64,000 nucleotides of DNA from Corynebacterium falsenii (GCA_001054945.1 JVKJ01000003.1:62001-126000); one strand, 5' to 3'; counted from the stretch's first letter, positions 19,657 to 31,809 are shown. Numbers and translations: made by a program. Notes: a model not told the origin generated them from the letters alone.

Positions 19657-19701
19657 GGTGGTGGCTGGTGGGGCCTCAAAGGCCCGGGGTTAAACCGCCG
19701 A

Positions 19702-19845
19702 CTAAGCGGTAAGGGACTTACGTCCCTTACGGCGACGTGCGGACACGATGGCACGGCCGGCACGGGTGCGCATGCGGGCGCGGAAACCGTGCTTGCGGTT
19801 ACGACGACGGTTGTTTGGCTGGAAAGTCCGCTTGCCCTTGGCCAC
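19702..19845 (-). CDS. rpmH: 50S ribosomal protein L34
   Basis: A 47-residue, very basic protein: it begins GTG-GCC-AAG ([15 protein letters not shown]), continues [20 protein letters not shown] and ends GRKSLTA before TAG. This is the full bL34 family sequence. It was found by direct translation of the minus strand between rnpA and dnaA. GAG of GGAGTGAAGTACC upstream may serve as the ribosome binding site. It heads the operon that ends at the terminator near 17508. Confidence 0.97.
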   Translation of the reverse strand: MAKGKRTFQPNNRRRNRKHGFRARMRTRAGRAIVSARRRKGRKSLTA

Positions 19846-20645
19846 GGTACTTCACTCCTAACTCTGCTAACGAGTGCACTGCCGGCCCTGCAGCGGCTCG
19901 AATCCGCAACACAACCAACGCGCCCTCTATGTATGGACGGCGTACCAGGAGCACGATCGACTCTCCACGAGGGTCCCACCCCGCGCGGACGTGCGACTGC
20001 GGGGCGAGGAGGTAAAAAGTCAATTCCTCTGGCACATAAAGACATGAAGTGAGTGATGCGAACACCCGCCGGGGGTGTGTTGATACGCACAGTTCATGTC
20101 ACAGACGCTTCAAGAATACGTGCACAGGGCGCAGATCACAAAATCCAGCTACTACCCCCATAACCGCAGGTGGAATTACATCCTTGTGATTGGGATTTAC
20201 CTGGGGTTCCAGAGCACATAACACGATGTGAATCCTGTGTACAAGAATCCACTACTTGTGGAAAACCGCATTCCCCCCAAACCCTCAACCCTCAATTGAG
20301 GCCACAAAACCCCAGGTCAAGACGAAATCGACAGTGACTTTAGAGTTATCCACAGGTAGAGGGTAAATTGGGTACAAATGTGAACAAAAGTTATCCACAG
20401 GTGTGGATGAGCGTGTGGACAAGCAGGTAGGCACGTCATTTCATGTGTGGATCAGATGTGCAAAGGATTGTGAAAGGCGCCAGCGCACCCACGTAGGATT
20501 CACGCGCCCCTGGAGGTATCAGGTACACCCATCGCCTCCCAGAGCCGCGCCTCCGCCGTCCGCACGTCCACCCACCTACATATTGACCACGGACCACCTT
20601 CGAGAACACCAACCTTTAACCAGCACGGAAGCGAGCCGCACAACG
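19846..20645. other. rpmH-dnaA divergent intergenic region
   Basis: About 800 bases with no convincing gene. Open frames crossing it (for example the in-frame extension of dnaA back to 20403) lack family similarity. The left part is GC-rich and should hold the rpmH promoter; the centre (about 20100-20400) is poorer in GC and has C-runs and perfect or near-perfect DnaA boxes at its right end. A 7-bp inverted pair ATCACAA/TTGTGAT is spread over ~57 bases from 20132. The dnaA promoter is probably near the DnaA boxes, but I cannot place it firmly. Confidence 0.7.
20257..20399. promoter_or_regulatory. DnaA-box cluster upstream of dnaA
   Basis: TTATCCACA occurs exactly at 20346-20354 and 20391-20399, and a one-mismatch copy on the opposite strand (TGTGGAAAA) at 20257-20265. 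The two exact boxes are on the same strand and about four helical turns apart. A TAGAGT hexamer overlaps the first one, suggesting that DnaA represses its own gene. Confidence 0.75.
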
Positions 20646-22388
20646 ATGAACCCGGAGCAAGACGCATACCTGGCCGCGAATTTTCCACGGGTATGGAACC
20701 AGCTCGTCGACGATTGGACAGCTTCCGACGGCCGCGAGAACCGCTTCCCCCGCATCGCGACCCGCCGTCGGACCCTCCTGCGCCAGATCAGAGCTGTCAC
20801 CTTCGTCGGCGGAATTGCCGTGCTCACCGCTCCAAACCAGTGGTCCAAAGACGAGATCGAAAACGAACTCACCCGTCCGCTGGAGGATGTCCTGGAAAAA
20901 GAACTCCAGCAGAAGGTGACCATTTCTCTTTCCGTGCGCGAGTCCACGCAGCAAGCTGAGGACGCACACGACGTCCCCGCCCCCGCCCAGGAATCGCCAG
21001 CGCCGAACGCTGCACCTCCATCCCAAGGCTCGGCCGATCCCGCTCGGCCGGCACCCACGCCAGGGCACAATCGCCCTCTTGACCAGCACGAATATTCACA
21101 GCCCGGCGTCCAGACCCAAATGTTCAGCGAGAGCGAAGAGCGGGCGGCGGCTGCTTTCGCGGAACAGTACGAGCACCCGCAGGAACAACCCCAGTACCCG
21201 TCTCCGACCCCTCCCAACTGGCAACACCTGACCACCCCAGCGGCGGACACTGCGAACCAGCCGCCGAAGGATGGTCCCCGCCCAGTGAACCGCCAGGGGA
21301 GTTTCGGTCCCTCAAGGGGGGACGCCACCAGCGCGACGGGCGGGCAGGAAAACGGTGCCATCCTGAATAAGAAGTACACATTTGAAACATTCGTGATCGG
21401 CAGCTCCAATCAATTCGCCCACGCAGCCTGCAGGGCAGTGGCCGAAGCACCCGCGAGGTCGTACAACCCCCTGTTCATCTGGGGAGATTCAGGACTGGGG
21501 AAGACTCACCTCCTCCATGCCATCGGGCATTACGCCCTGGAGCTCCAGCCGTCGATGAAGGTCCATTACGTCTCCAGTGAGGAGCTCACGAATGACTTCA
21601 TTAACGCGATTGCCAATGACCGCCGCGACCAGTTCAAAAGGCGTTACCGCAGCCTGGACATGCTCATCGTGGACGATATTCAGTTCCTGCAGGGCAAGGA
21701 GTCCACACAGGAGGAGTTCTTCCACACCTTTAATGCGCTCCACCAGGCGAATAAGCAGATTGTGCTGAGCTCGGACCGGCCGCCCCGGCAGCTCACCACC
21801 CTGGAGGATCGCCTTCGGACCCGATTCGAGGGAGGTCTAATCACCGATGTGCAGTCCCCGGATTTGGAGACGCGCATGGCGATTCTGTCGAAGAAGGTTC
21901 AAAACGAAAAGCTCGTGATGCCGGAGGACGTGATCGAGATGATCGCGAGCCGCTACGAGAAGTCGGTGCGTGAGCTTGATGGCGCCTTCAACTGCGTATA
22001 TGCCTATTGTTCGCTGGCGGGGGAGCCGATCACGATCGAGACGGCCAAGATCGCGCTGCGGGACATTTTGCCCAGCGATGAAGACGTGGTCATCACCATG
22101 CAGACGATCCTTGACGTGGTGACGGAGTACTTCAGCATCACTGTCGACGAGATCACGGGTAAGGCGCGGTCCAAGAAGTACGTCCACGCTCGGCAGATCG
22201 CCATGCATCTGGGTCGCGAACTCACCGATCTTTCTCTGCCGAAGTTGGGCGCGGAGTTCGGCGGCAGGGACCACACCACGGTGATGTACGCCGATCGGCG
22301 CATCCGCGAGGCACTCACGGAGAACCGCAAGACCTTCAATGAGGTCCAGGAGCTTACTCAACGCGTTAAATCACACGCACGCAATTAA
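20646..22388 (+). CDS. dnaA: chromosomal replication initiator DnaA
   Basis: Binds DnaA boxes and opens oriC. Domain I is at ~1-90 (NFPRVWNQLVDDW...), domain II is a long Pro/Gln-rich linker (~100-250), domain III an AAA+ ATPase with Walker A GDSGLGKTHLL (~279-289) and Walker B MLIVDDIQFL, and domain IV carries the DnaA signature GGRDHTTVMYADRRIR (~539-554). ATG 20646 gives 580 aa and matches the conserved MNPEQDAYLA-type start; the open frame upstream is not conserved. No strong ribosome binding site is seen. Confidence 0.97.
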   Translation: MNPEQDAYLAANFPRVWNQLVDDWTASDGRENRFPRIATRRRTLLRQIRAVTFVGGIAVLTAPNQWSKDEIENELTRPLEDVLEKELQQKVTISLSVRESTQQAEDAHDVPAPAQESPAPNAAPPSQGSADPARPAPTPGHNRPLDQHEYSQPGVQTQMFSESEERAAAAFAEQYEHPQEQPQYPSPTPPNWQHLTTPAADTANQPPKDGPRPVNRQGSFGPSRGDATSATGGQENGAILNKKYTFETFVIGSSNQFAHAACRAVAEAPARSYNPLFIWGDSGLGKTHLLHAIGHYALELQPSMKVHYVSSEELTNDFINAIANDRRDQFKRRYRSLDMLIVDDIQFLQGKESTQEEFFHTFNALHQANKQIVLSSDRPPRQLTTLEDRLRTRFEGGLITDVQSPDLETRMAILSKKVQNEKLVMPEDVIEMIASRYEKSVRELDGAFNCVYAYCSLAGEPITIETAKIALRDILPSDEDVVITMQTILDVVTEYFSITVDEITGKARSKKYVHARQIAMHLGRELTDLSLPKLGAEFGGRDHTTVMYADRRIREALTENRKTFNEVQELTQRVKSHARN

Positions 22389-22800
22389 CCCCCCGGCGAA
22401 CCGGACCGCAGGCACGATTGTGCACAGGTATCCACAGTTATCCACAGATTGACGGGGGATAACTCCCAAAAATTGTGGATAACTTCCGGTAACTGACCTT
22501 TACACTCCCCAGTTATCCACAATTCCACAGCGCTTTCCACAGGTGTAATTACAAACTTGTAATTCCGGGGGTGAACGAACCGAGTGAACCGGACCCACTT
22601 TTGCCCCGCAACTTGGGGAAAACTACCGATTTGCTTGGGTATCCTGTCGTGGAGAACCTGTGGATAACTCGAAGACTGTGGAAATCATTCACAGGACGCC
22701 ACGGTTATCCACAGGCGAGTTCACGCCAGCTACACACCTCAAAACTGCATCTGAACTGGGGAAAGACCAACTTTTCCACAGCGCTCACAACCCCTACTGC
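22389..22800. other. origin of replication oriC
   Basis: The dnaA-dnaN intergenic region carries at least six good DnaA boxes. Plus-strand TTATCCACA: 22438-22446, 22513-22521, 22705-22713. Minus-strand copies: 22474-22482 and 22659-22667. Near matches: GTATCCACA 22428-22436, AATTCCACA 22521-22529, CTTTCCACA 22533-22541, TGTGGAAAT 22677-22685, TTTTCCACA 22772-22780. An AT-rich dyad lies at 22547-22564. Gene order and box density make this the chromosomal origin. Confidence 0.95.
22547..22564. repeat. 18-bp perfect dyad inside oriC
   Basis: AATTACAA and TTGTAATT are exact inverted copies separated by 2 bases. This is the most AT-rich spot of oriC and follows directly on a run of DnaA boxes, so it may belong to the unwinding region or be a binding site for a second origin regulator. 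Confidence 0.6.
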
Positions 22801-22989
22801 CACTACTGCATCTCCCAATATGGGAAAAGAACAGAAATAGGCCTTGTGGGATAATCTGGGAGTCTCAATTTCACGGATCGCCGTCTTCCGGACGTTCTCA
22901 GCAAGGAAGCAAGAACACTTGCGAGGACGAATGACAAGATCCGTGCAGACGGCCCACCTCGGATCCGCGTACATGGAGGAATGACAAGA

Positions 22990-24174
22990 ATGGACCAGCA
23001 CAACGTGAGCTTCTCGGCGGAGAAGGATGACTTGTCGTCAGCTTTGGCCTGGATTGCGCGCTCACTGCCCGCCAAGCCCACTCAACCCATCCTCCGTGGC
23101 GTGTTGATCCATGCGAATGACGACGGACTGGAACTTTTCGGATTCGACAGGGAAGTGTCCACCCGTGTTCACATCAGCGCCGAGGTTCATGAACCGGGGA
23201 AGATGTTGGTCGCTGGCAAGCTGGCATCGGACATTGTGGGGTCCCTGCCCGAAAAGTCCATCAGCATGGAATACGAAGGATCCAAAGTCATCGTGACGTG
23301 TGGTTCCTCCCGCTTCGAGCTTCCCGCGATGACGCTTGAGGATTATCCGGTGCTTCCGGAACTTCCCAGGGTGACGGGCACCATTGATCCACAGCTATTC
23401 AGTGAGGCCATCGGGCAGGTGGCCATTGCGGCCGGCAAAGATGACACGCTGCCGATGCTGACCGGCATTCGCATGGAGATTGACGGGGAAAATGTCGTGA
23501 TGGCAGCCACCGACCGTTTCCGTCTTGCCGTGCGCCGTTTCATGTGGAACCCGGCCGCAGCGGAGGCCCAGGCCGAACTGCTGATTCCCGCCAAGACTCT
23601 GGCGGATACCGCCCGGACCATGGATACCCAGACCACCGATCCCGTGGAAATCGCCCTCGGCGGCGGAGAGAACATTGGCCAGGACGGGCTACTTGGTATC
23701 GCCACCGACCAGCGCCACACGACTACGCGCCTGCTGGACGCAGACTTCCCGAAGTTCCGTCCACTTCTACCCAAGACTCACAACAGCCTCGCCAGCGTGG
23801 AGATCGCCCCGCTGCAGGATGCAATTCGCCGCGTCTCGCTCGTGGCAGACCGGAATTCCCAGATTCGAATGGACTTTGCTGAGGATGGCGTCACCCTTTC
23901 AGCGGGGGGCAGCGACGTGGGCTCAGCGGTGGAGACCCTGAACTGCTCCTTCGTGGGCTCCCCTCTGAAAATTGCGTTTAACCCCTCCTACCTCAAGGAT
24001 GGGCTCGCGGCGGTGCACACTGACCGCGTGGTTTTCGGGTTCACGCAGCCATCCCGGCCGGCGATCCTCATTCCAGAACCAGAGAATCTGCCGGAGGCGG
24101 ATGAAGAGGGCAATTTCCCCACTCCGGAGACCGATTTTACCTACTTGTTGATGCCTGTGCGCCTGCCGGGCTAG
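22990..24174 (+). CDS. dnaN: DNA polymerase III beta sliding clamp
   Basis: Ring-shaped processivity clamp. N-terminus MDQHNVSFSAEKDDLSSALAW and ARSLPAKPTQPILRGVL are typical of actinobacterial DnaN; the C-terminus ends YLLMPVRLPG, the conserved tail. 394 aa. ATG 22990 is preferred over ATG 22981 because GGAGGA directly abuts the first but is 9 nt from the second. Order oriC-dnaN-recF is canonical. Confidence 0.97.
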   Translation: MDQHNVSFSAEKDDLSSALAWIARSLPAKPTQPILRGVLIHANDDGLELFGFDREVSTRVHISAEVHEPGKMLVAGKLASDIVGSLPEKSISMEYEGSKVIVTCGSSRFELPAMTLEDYPVLPELPRVTGTIDPQLFSEAIGQVAIAAGKDDTLPMLTGIRMEIDGENVVMAATDRFRLAVRRFMWNPAAAEAQAELLIPAKTLADTARTMDTQTTDPVEIALGGGENIGQDGLLGIATDQRHTTTRLLDADFPKFRPLLPKTHNSLASVEIAPLQDAIRRVSLVADRNSQIRMDFAEDGVTLSAGGSDVGSAVETLNCSFVGSPLKIAFNPSYLKDGLAAVHTDRVVFGFTQPSRPAILIPEPENLPEADEEGNFPTPETDFTYLLMPVRLPG

Positions 24175-24188
24175 ATCGGGGACTGAGG

Positions 24189-25506
24189 TTGTTCGTTCGC
24201 TCGCTGCAGCTGGAGGACTTCCGCTCGTGGCGCTCACTGGAATTGGAACTCTCGCCGGGAGTTACGGTCTTTCTCGGGCCGAATGGTCATGGAAAGACCA
24301 ACATTGTCGAGGCGCTGGGATACCTGGCGACCCTCGGTAGCCACCGGATCAATTCCGATGCCGCGCTTGTGCGGGAGGGGACTAACCTAGCCAGCGTTTC
24401 CGCCACCGCGGTCAACGGCGGCCGCGAGCTTACGGCACATATCGCCATTCGGCCCCACGGATCGAACAAAGCTCACATCAACCGCACGGCGCTGGGGGCC
24501 ACCAGGGAACTGCTGGGCATCGTGCGAAGCACGTTGTTTTCGCCGGAAGATCTCGCGCTGGTCAGGGGAGAGCCGGAGCAGCGCCGGGTATTCCTGGACC
24601 AAATCATGGTCGCGCGTTATCCCCGCCTGGCGGGAATCAAAGCCGATTATGACAAGGCGCTGCGCCAGCGGAACGCGCTGTTGCGCAATTCCAGCTTTGA
24701 GCTGCGAAATCACGTCAAAGGGCGAATTGATGCAGGTGCAGATGACGACGTGCAGGTAGCGCTGACCACCCTGGATGTCTGGGATTCGCAGTTAGCCCAC
24801 TTCGGTGCGCAGATCATGTCCGCACGCGTGCAGATCGTCCATGACCTTGCGCCTCATCTCGCGAAGACGTACCAGCGACTGGCGCCGGAATCCCGCGCGG
24901 CATTCGGGGTGTACAGCTCCACCATCGATGCGGAGCTCTCCGAGCGGGGGATCCTCTTGGGCAAACGGGACCTCGCGGCACGCGAGGGACAGTTCACTAC
25001 CACCGACTCCGATCCCGCCAACATAGAAACACCGCTACCTGCGCTTTTGTCCCCGGAGATCGCGGAAGCCACGTTGCTCGACGCCTTCGCCGCCCGTCGC
25101 GAGCAGGAAATTGATCGCGGGACCACGCTCATCGGACCGCACCGGGACGACATGATCCTCATGCTGGGAAGTCAGCCCGCCAAAGGCTTCGCCAGTCACG
25201 GCGAATCGTGGTCCTTCGCCCTGTCTCTGCGCCTCGCAGCTTTCTTCATGCAGCGCGGGGACGGGGTCGAGCCGGTTGTCATTCTGGACGACGTATTCGC
25301 GGAATTGGATTCTTCGAGACGCCGCCACCTCGTCGCAGTCCTGCAGGAGGCCGAGCAAGTGCTGATTACCGCCGCGGTGGATGATGACATCCCCGAGGAA
25401 CTGCGGAGCATCGCGCAGATCCATAACGTGGAGGCCGAACTCACTGATGAGGGTAGGATTTCGACGCTGCGCGACCCGGAATCCGGTGCTGAAGGTGGGG
25501 TTACCC

Positions 25507-25514
<8 letters not shown>
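24189..25514 (+). CDS. recF: DNA replication and repair protein RecF
   Basis: SMC-like ATPase that helps load RecA at gaps. N-terminus FVRSLQLEDFRSW; Walker A GPNGHGKTN (~30-38); late ABC-type signature region (GESWSFALSLRLAAF) and Walker B VILDDVFAELD. The only suitable start is TTG at 24189, 15 bases after the dnaN stop. 441 aa, somewhat longer than the usual ~385-400, with the extra residues in the middle (~245-290). Its end overlaps dciA by 8 bases. Confidence 0.95.
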
Positions 25515-28160
<2,646 letters not shown>

Positions 28161-28190
28161 CAATCCCTTTCCGCCATACGGCGGAATGAT

Positions 28191-28224
28191 GCCCCGGACA
28201 CCCCACGAGGTGCCGGGGCTTATT
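28191..28224 (+). terminator. terminator after gyrB
   Basis: GCCCCGG-A-CACC pairs with GGTG-CCGGGGC around a 6-nt loop, followed by TTATT. A smaller CCGCC/GGCGG hairpin lies just before it. Confidence 0.7.
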
Positions 28225-28227
28225 CAA

Positions 28228-28243
28228 TGTTTCACGTGAAACA
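28228..28243. other. parS site (perfect) downstream of gyrB
   Basis: Exact TGTTTCACGTGAAACA directly after the gyrB terminator, about 5.5 kb to the right of oriC. The other near-origin sites lie to the left of oriC. Confidence 0.93.
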
Positions 28244-28295
28244 TTCAGAAACGACTTCGCCTGACATTCCCCGAACAACGTCATAAATTAATTAT

Positions 28296-29225
28296 GTGAG
28301 CATCTCTACTTCCAGGCCCGACAACAAATTCGAGTACGTCCCCGTCGTCATGGGGGATACCTCGACGACTCAGGCGCGGGCCTATGCAGGGGATCCGTCT
28401 CAACCCCTGATCATGATTTGGCCGGGGTGGGGCATGGGCGCGCGTTACTACCGGCCACTCGCGGAGCACCTATCGGCAGCCGGATTCCCCACAGCCATTG
28501 GGGAACTACGGGGCCAGGGGGAAAGCAGCGCCCGCCCCTCCCGTTCTGAGACGTGGGGATATCACGACATGGTCTCGGAGGACTATCCACGCACCGTCCG
28601 CGGGGTCAAGGCTCGTCTTGGCCTGGAACCCGACCATCCGACCGTACTGCTGTGCCACTCCATGGGCGGTCAGATCGGCACCCTGTTCCTCACCCGTCCG
28701 GAATGCCACGAGCTGAACGTCATTGGGATGATCGGTGTGGGAGCCGGCACTCCGTATTTCAAGGGGTTCGAAGGGAAAAACCGCTGGCGGCTAGCCATCG
28801 GCGCTCCGCTCATGCGACTGACGTCCACATTTATTGGCTATCAACCGGAGGGGATCCTGGACCTCGCTGGTTATGGAATGCAGGCCAGGAGGCACGTTAT
28901 CGAGTGGTCTCACCTTGCCCTGGCCAATAACTTCAATAAGGTCCACACCACCGACGTTCCCTATCCCGAGCGGCTCAAGGAGATCACCCCTCAAGTCCTG
29001 CTCCTCCGCTTCGCGGGCGATGAGGATTGCCCGCGAGCTTCTATGGACAACCTCGCTGCGCAGATCCCTCGGGCGCACGTCCAGTTGGAGGAGCTCCCGG
29101 AGGAGCTAGGACACAATCGTTGGGCACGGAACCCGGAAGCCATTGTTCGCCGCGTTCAGCAGTGGATTTCAGCGCAGTCAGCAGGGCAAGATCCGAACCC
29201 TCACAGCGCCTTCAGGGGGTCGTGA
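28296..29225 (+). CDS. alpha/beta hydrolase
   Basis: 309-aa alpha/beta-hydrolase fold protein. It shows the oxyanion region (MIWPGWGMGARYYRPLAEHL), the nucleophile elbow VLLCHSMGGQIG with Ser in an unusual C-H-S-M-G-G context, and a late Asp and His (AGDEDCPR; ELGHNRWARN). No signal peptide, so it is cytosolic. Start GTG 28296 lies 6-7 nt after an AT-rich ATAAATT, suggesting a leaderless mRNA. Substrate unknown; similar proteins are often annotated as esterases or lysophospholipases. Its 3' end overlaps the convergent ROK gene by 25 bases. Confidence 0.8.
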   Translation: MSISTSRPDNKFEYVPVVMGDTSTTQARAYAGDPSQPLIMIWPGWGMGARYYRPLAEHLSAAGFPTAIGELRGQGESSARPSRSETWGYHDMVSEDYPRTVRGVKARLGLEPDHPTVLLCHSMGGQIGTLFLTRPECHELNVIGMIGVGAGTPYFKGFEGKNRWRLAIGAPLMRLTSTFIGYQPEGILDLAGYGMQARRHVIEWSHLALANNFNKVHTTDVPYPERLKEITPQVLLLRFAGDEDCPRASMDNLAAQIPRAHVQLEELPEELGHNRWARNPEAIVRRVQQWISAQSAGQDPNPHSAFRGS

Positions 29226-30442
29226 CGAAACTCGTTCAGGGCCACAGCGCTGGCGGCGTTCGCCAGGATGTCCTCACCCGCCCGATGAATGTGCAGTCGC
29301 CTGCGTGGGCCCTCGTGCCGTCGCAGTCCATCCGCGACGATCCTGGTGGTCCGCGGATCGGTGGTGAATGTCTCGCCTGCGACCACGAGGTTTTCTGGAT
29401 CCACCACGTCCACGGCCAGCGACAGCAGTTTCCCCAGCAGGTGCGCTCGTTCATCCAGTAGCGCGCGAGCACGGGCGTCTTCTTGCCCGCGCCGTACCAG
29501 CTCCTGCAGGGTCCGCGCCCTAATTCCCCGCTCGCCGGCCGCGCGCAACAGGCTCGTTGTCCCCAGCGGGTGCGCGCCCTCCGGGGCGCCCGCGAAACTT
29601 CCAGACGCCGCGATGTGCCGAAAGGCCGCCGGAGACGTCCCCGTATGTGGTTTGTGCACGGCTCCATTAAAAATCCAGGCGTGTGCGACCAGCTCTCGCG
29701 CGTAAAAATACAAGGTCGAGCTGAAACTGTCCGCCCCGCGCGACGGTAGGGGCGTGTTCATGAGTTGAAACCCAGCCATGGCACTCACGCCGGTGGAGAT
29801 GGAGGTCGGGACGCCAGTGATTTCCGCGATGATCGCGCCAGGGTCAACATCCTCCCAGCCGAAGGTGCGGGATGACACGCGTCCACGGTTGTCGACATGC
29901 GGGGAGAGGGCTAGTCCGACCTGCAGATCCTCGGTCTCCGCGCCCTGTTCCCGGGCCAAGGAGAGCAGCGCGTGGCCAATGGCCTCTAGTGCATCCTCCG
30001 GACTGGCGTCCGGGACGGAGAGACCGAGTGTGCGCTGGGCGAGGGGGTGGCCCAGCGCGTCGGTGGCGACCAGCGCCGTGCTGCGCAGACCGATGTGGGC
30101 GCCCAGTCCGATGGGGCCCTGGCCGGTGGGGAATAGCCCACTGGTGGGACGCCCGGTTGTCGTGTCGTCGATTGTGGCACCGCTCCCGCCCGTTCCACGT
30201 GAAGCGATCGGCGCACCTTGCTCAACGAGTCCGCCCTTGATCAGGGCGGTCACATGTCTGGCCACGCTGGGCTGAGACAGCCCGAGGACGTCTTTCAACT
30301 CCTGGCGGCTGATCCCCGGGGTAGTGCGGATCATGTGAAAGCACTGCGCACTGGGGGTTCTGGGTCGGGTGAAGGTGACCAAACGTGAGGTTCCACCAGC
30401 CGGGAGGGAACTGGCCGGAGCGCAGGTTGCTGGGGAGGTCAT
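29201..30442 (-). CDS. ssuR: ROK-family transcriptional regulator, SsuR-like
   Basis: 413 aa with an N-terminal winged helix-turn-helix (GISRQELKDVLGLSQPSVARHVTALIKGGLV, ~45-75) and a ROK/actin-like domain containing VDPENLVVAGE. It is divergent from ssuD, as in C. glutamicum where the ROK regulator SsuR controls sulfonate genes. The ROK catalytic residues for sugar phosphorylation are not evident, so it is a regulator only. Its own promoter carries one of two near-identical operators. A poor parS-like string near 30190 falls inside the gene. Confidence 0.82.
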   Translation of the reverse strand: MTSPATCAPASSLPAGGTSRLVTFTRPRTPSAQCFHMIRTTPGISRQELKDVLGLSQPSVARHVTALIKGGLVEQGAPIASRGTGGSGATIDDTTTGRPTSGLFPTGQGPIGLGAHIGLRSTALVATDALGHPLAQRTLGLSVPDASPEDALEAIGHALLSLAREQGAETEDLQVGLALSPHVDNRGRVSSRTFGWEDVDPGAIIAEITGVPTSISTGVSAMAGFQLMNTPLPSRGADSFSSTLYFYARELVAHAWIFNGAVHKPHTGTSPAAFRHIAASGSFAGAPEGAHPLGTTSLLRAAGERGIRARTLQELVRRGQEDARARALLDERAHLLGKLLSLAVDVVDPENLVVAGETFTTDPRTTRIVADGLRRHEGPRRRLHIHRAGEDILANAASAVALNEFRHDPLKAL

Positions 30443-30448
30443 GGCATT

Positions 30449-30479
30449 TAAGTATTGACTAGACAGAGTTGTCTGTCAA
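30449..30479 (-). promoter_or_regulatory. ssuR promoter
   Basis: On the minus strand a perfect -35 TTGACA (plus-strand 30474-30479) and a -10-like TACTTA (30449-30454) stand 19 bp apart; the ATG follows 6 nt later, so the mRNA is probably leaderless. The operator 30460-30475 sits between the two elements. Confidence 0.55.
30460..30475. promoter_or_regulatory. putative SsuR operator 1
   Basis: TAGACAGAGTTGTCTG contains a perfect 5-4-5 dyad (AGACA/TGTCT). The same sequence family recurs at 30586. It covers the ssuR promoter spacer, predicting autorepression. Confidence 0.6.
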
Positions 30480-30585
30480 TCGGTTTTGCCGAAATGGTTT
30501 GGGGCGATCGGTCGCGGTATTTTCGCAGTTCAACTGGATGCGGCGGCACATAGATTCACCAAGAATATTTTTCTAGCCCGCTACC

Positions 30586-30601
30586 TAGACAGAATGGTCT
30601 A
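30586..30601. promoter_or_regulatory. putative SsuR operator 2
   Basis: TAGACAGAATGGTCTA matches operator 1 at 13 of 16 positions and keeps the dyad except one base. It ends 8 bases before the ssuD ATG, so it overlaps the ssuD transcription start or leader. Confidence 0.6.
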
Positions 30602-30609
30602 CTAGCCGT

Positions 30610-31809
30610 ATGACACAGAACACAGACTCTGACATCACACTTCACTGGTTCCTTCCGACCTACGGAGATTCCAGAGCAATCATGGCGGGCGGCCACGGCT
30701 CGGGGCTTCACCGCGGCGAGCGGACGGCTGATTTCGGTTACCTCACCCAGCTGGCCACAGCGGCGGAAAGAAACGGCTTCGAGTCTGTCCTCATCCCCAC
30801 GGGGCAGTGGTGCGCGGAGGCCTGGCAAGTGGCGTCCTCCCTTATTGCCGTGACCGACACCCTGAAATTCCTGGTGGCGTTTCGACCCGGAGCCGTTAGC
30901 CCCACCCTCCTGGCGCAACAAGCCGCCACCTTCCAGGACCTGTCCGGCGGGAGGCTGGCCATCAACGTGGTGGTCGGCGGTGAGGATCACGAGCAGCGAC
31001 AATATGGCGACTTCCTGGATAAACAGCAGCGCTACGAACGGGCTGATGAGGCGCTGGAGATCGCGAAGACCCTGTGGAATGAGGAGGCGCCGTTGACTTT
31101 TCATGGCGAGTATCTGGATGTGGAAAACGTCTCCCTCGCGCGCCGGCCGGCCACCGCGCCGCCGGTATATATCGGCGGCAGTTCCGATCCGGGGATCGCG
31201 GTGGCGGCGCGCAGGTCGGATGTCTATCTGACGTGGGGAGAGCCTCCGGAGGCGGCGGGGGAGAAGATCCGGAAGGTGCAGGCCCAGGCTGCGGTCGAGG
31301 GGCGTGAGTTGGAATACGGGGTGCGCCTGCACGTGATTGCGCGCGCTACGGAGCGGGAAGCGTGGGCGAAGGCCCAGGAACTTTTGGACGGGATCGACCC
31401 GGAGGATGTGCAGCGCATCCAGAGCGGGCTGGCTCGCTCCCAATCCGAAGGGCAGCGGCGCATGACCGACCTACACGGGCAGGGTCACGAATTTGAGGAG
31501 GGGATTGATGCCCACGACCTGGAGATTTATCCCGGGCTATGGACCGGGGTAGGGCTGGTTCGCGGCGGGGCGGGAACCGCCCTGGTTGGGTCCTATGAAC
31601 AGGTGGCCGCCCTCATCGATGAGTATCGGGAGGCCGGTTTCACGCACTTCATCCTGTCTGGCTATCCGCACCTGGAGGAGGCCTTTGAGGTCGGCGAGGG
31701 CGTGGTGCCTGCACTGCAGCAGCAGGGGATCACAGTGAAGAACCACGAGGCGAACAACCTCGATGCGAGCCAAGCGCAGGCCGAACAGTTGGTGCCTTTC
31801 GTGAGCTAG
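30610..31809 (+). CDS. ssuD: FMNH2-dependent alkanesulfonate monooxygenase
   Basis: LLM-class flavin-dependent monooxygenase that releases sulfite from aliphatic sulfonates. SsuD hallmarks: LHWFLPTYGDSR at the start, FRPGAVSPTLLAQQAATFQDLSGGR, NVVVGGEDHEQRQYGDF and the C-terminal HFILSGYPHLEEA. 399 aa, close to the usual 380-400. It is followed by a flavin reductase and preceded by the divergent SsuR regulator, which together form a sulfonate-sulfur scavenging unit. No ssu ABC transporter is present here, so uptake genes must lie elsewhere. Confidence 0.92.
   Translation: MTQNTDSDITLHWFLPTYGDSRAIMAGGHGSGLHRGERTADFGYLTQLATAAERNGFESVLIPTGQWCAEAWQVASSLIAVTDTLKFLVAFRPGAVSPTLLAQQAATFQDLSGGRLAINVVVGGEDHEQRQYGDFLDKQQRYERADEALEIAKTLWNEEAPLTFHGEYLDVENVSLARRPATAPPVYIGGSSDPGIAVAARRSDVYLTWGEPPEAAGEKIRKVQAQAAVEGRELEYGVRLHVIARATEREAWAKAQELLDGIDPEDVQRIQSGLARSQSEGQRRMTDLHGQGHEFEEGIDAHDLEIYPGLWTGVGLVRGGAGTALVGSYEQVAALIDEYREAGFTHFILSGYPHLEEAFEVGEGVVPALQQQGITVKNHEANNLDASQAQAEQLVPFVS

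Noticed and set aside
20403..20645. In-frame upstream extension of dnaA
   Set aside because: It would begin right after a DnaA box, shows no domain I features, and the conserved start is ATG 20646.
22571..22840. 89-aa open frame in the dnaA-dnaN interval
   Set aside because: It runs through DnaA boxes, has no ribosome binding site or conserved pattern, and its codons simply translate oriC repeats.
30190..30205. parS-like CGTTCCACGTGAAGCG inside ssuR
   Set aside because: Four mismatches to the consensus, including core positions; below what I would accept as a ParB site.
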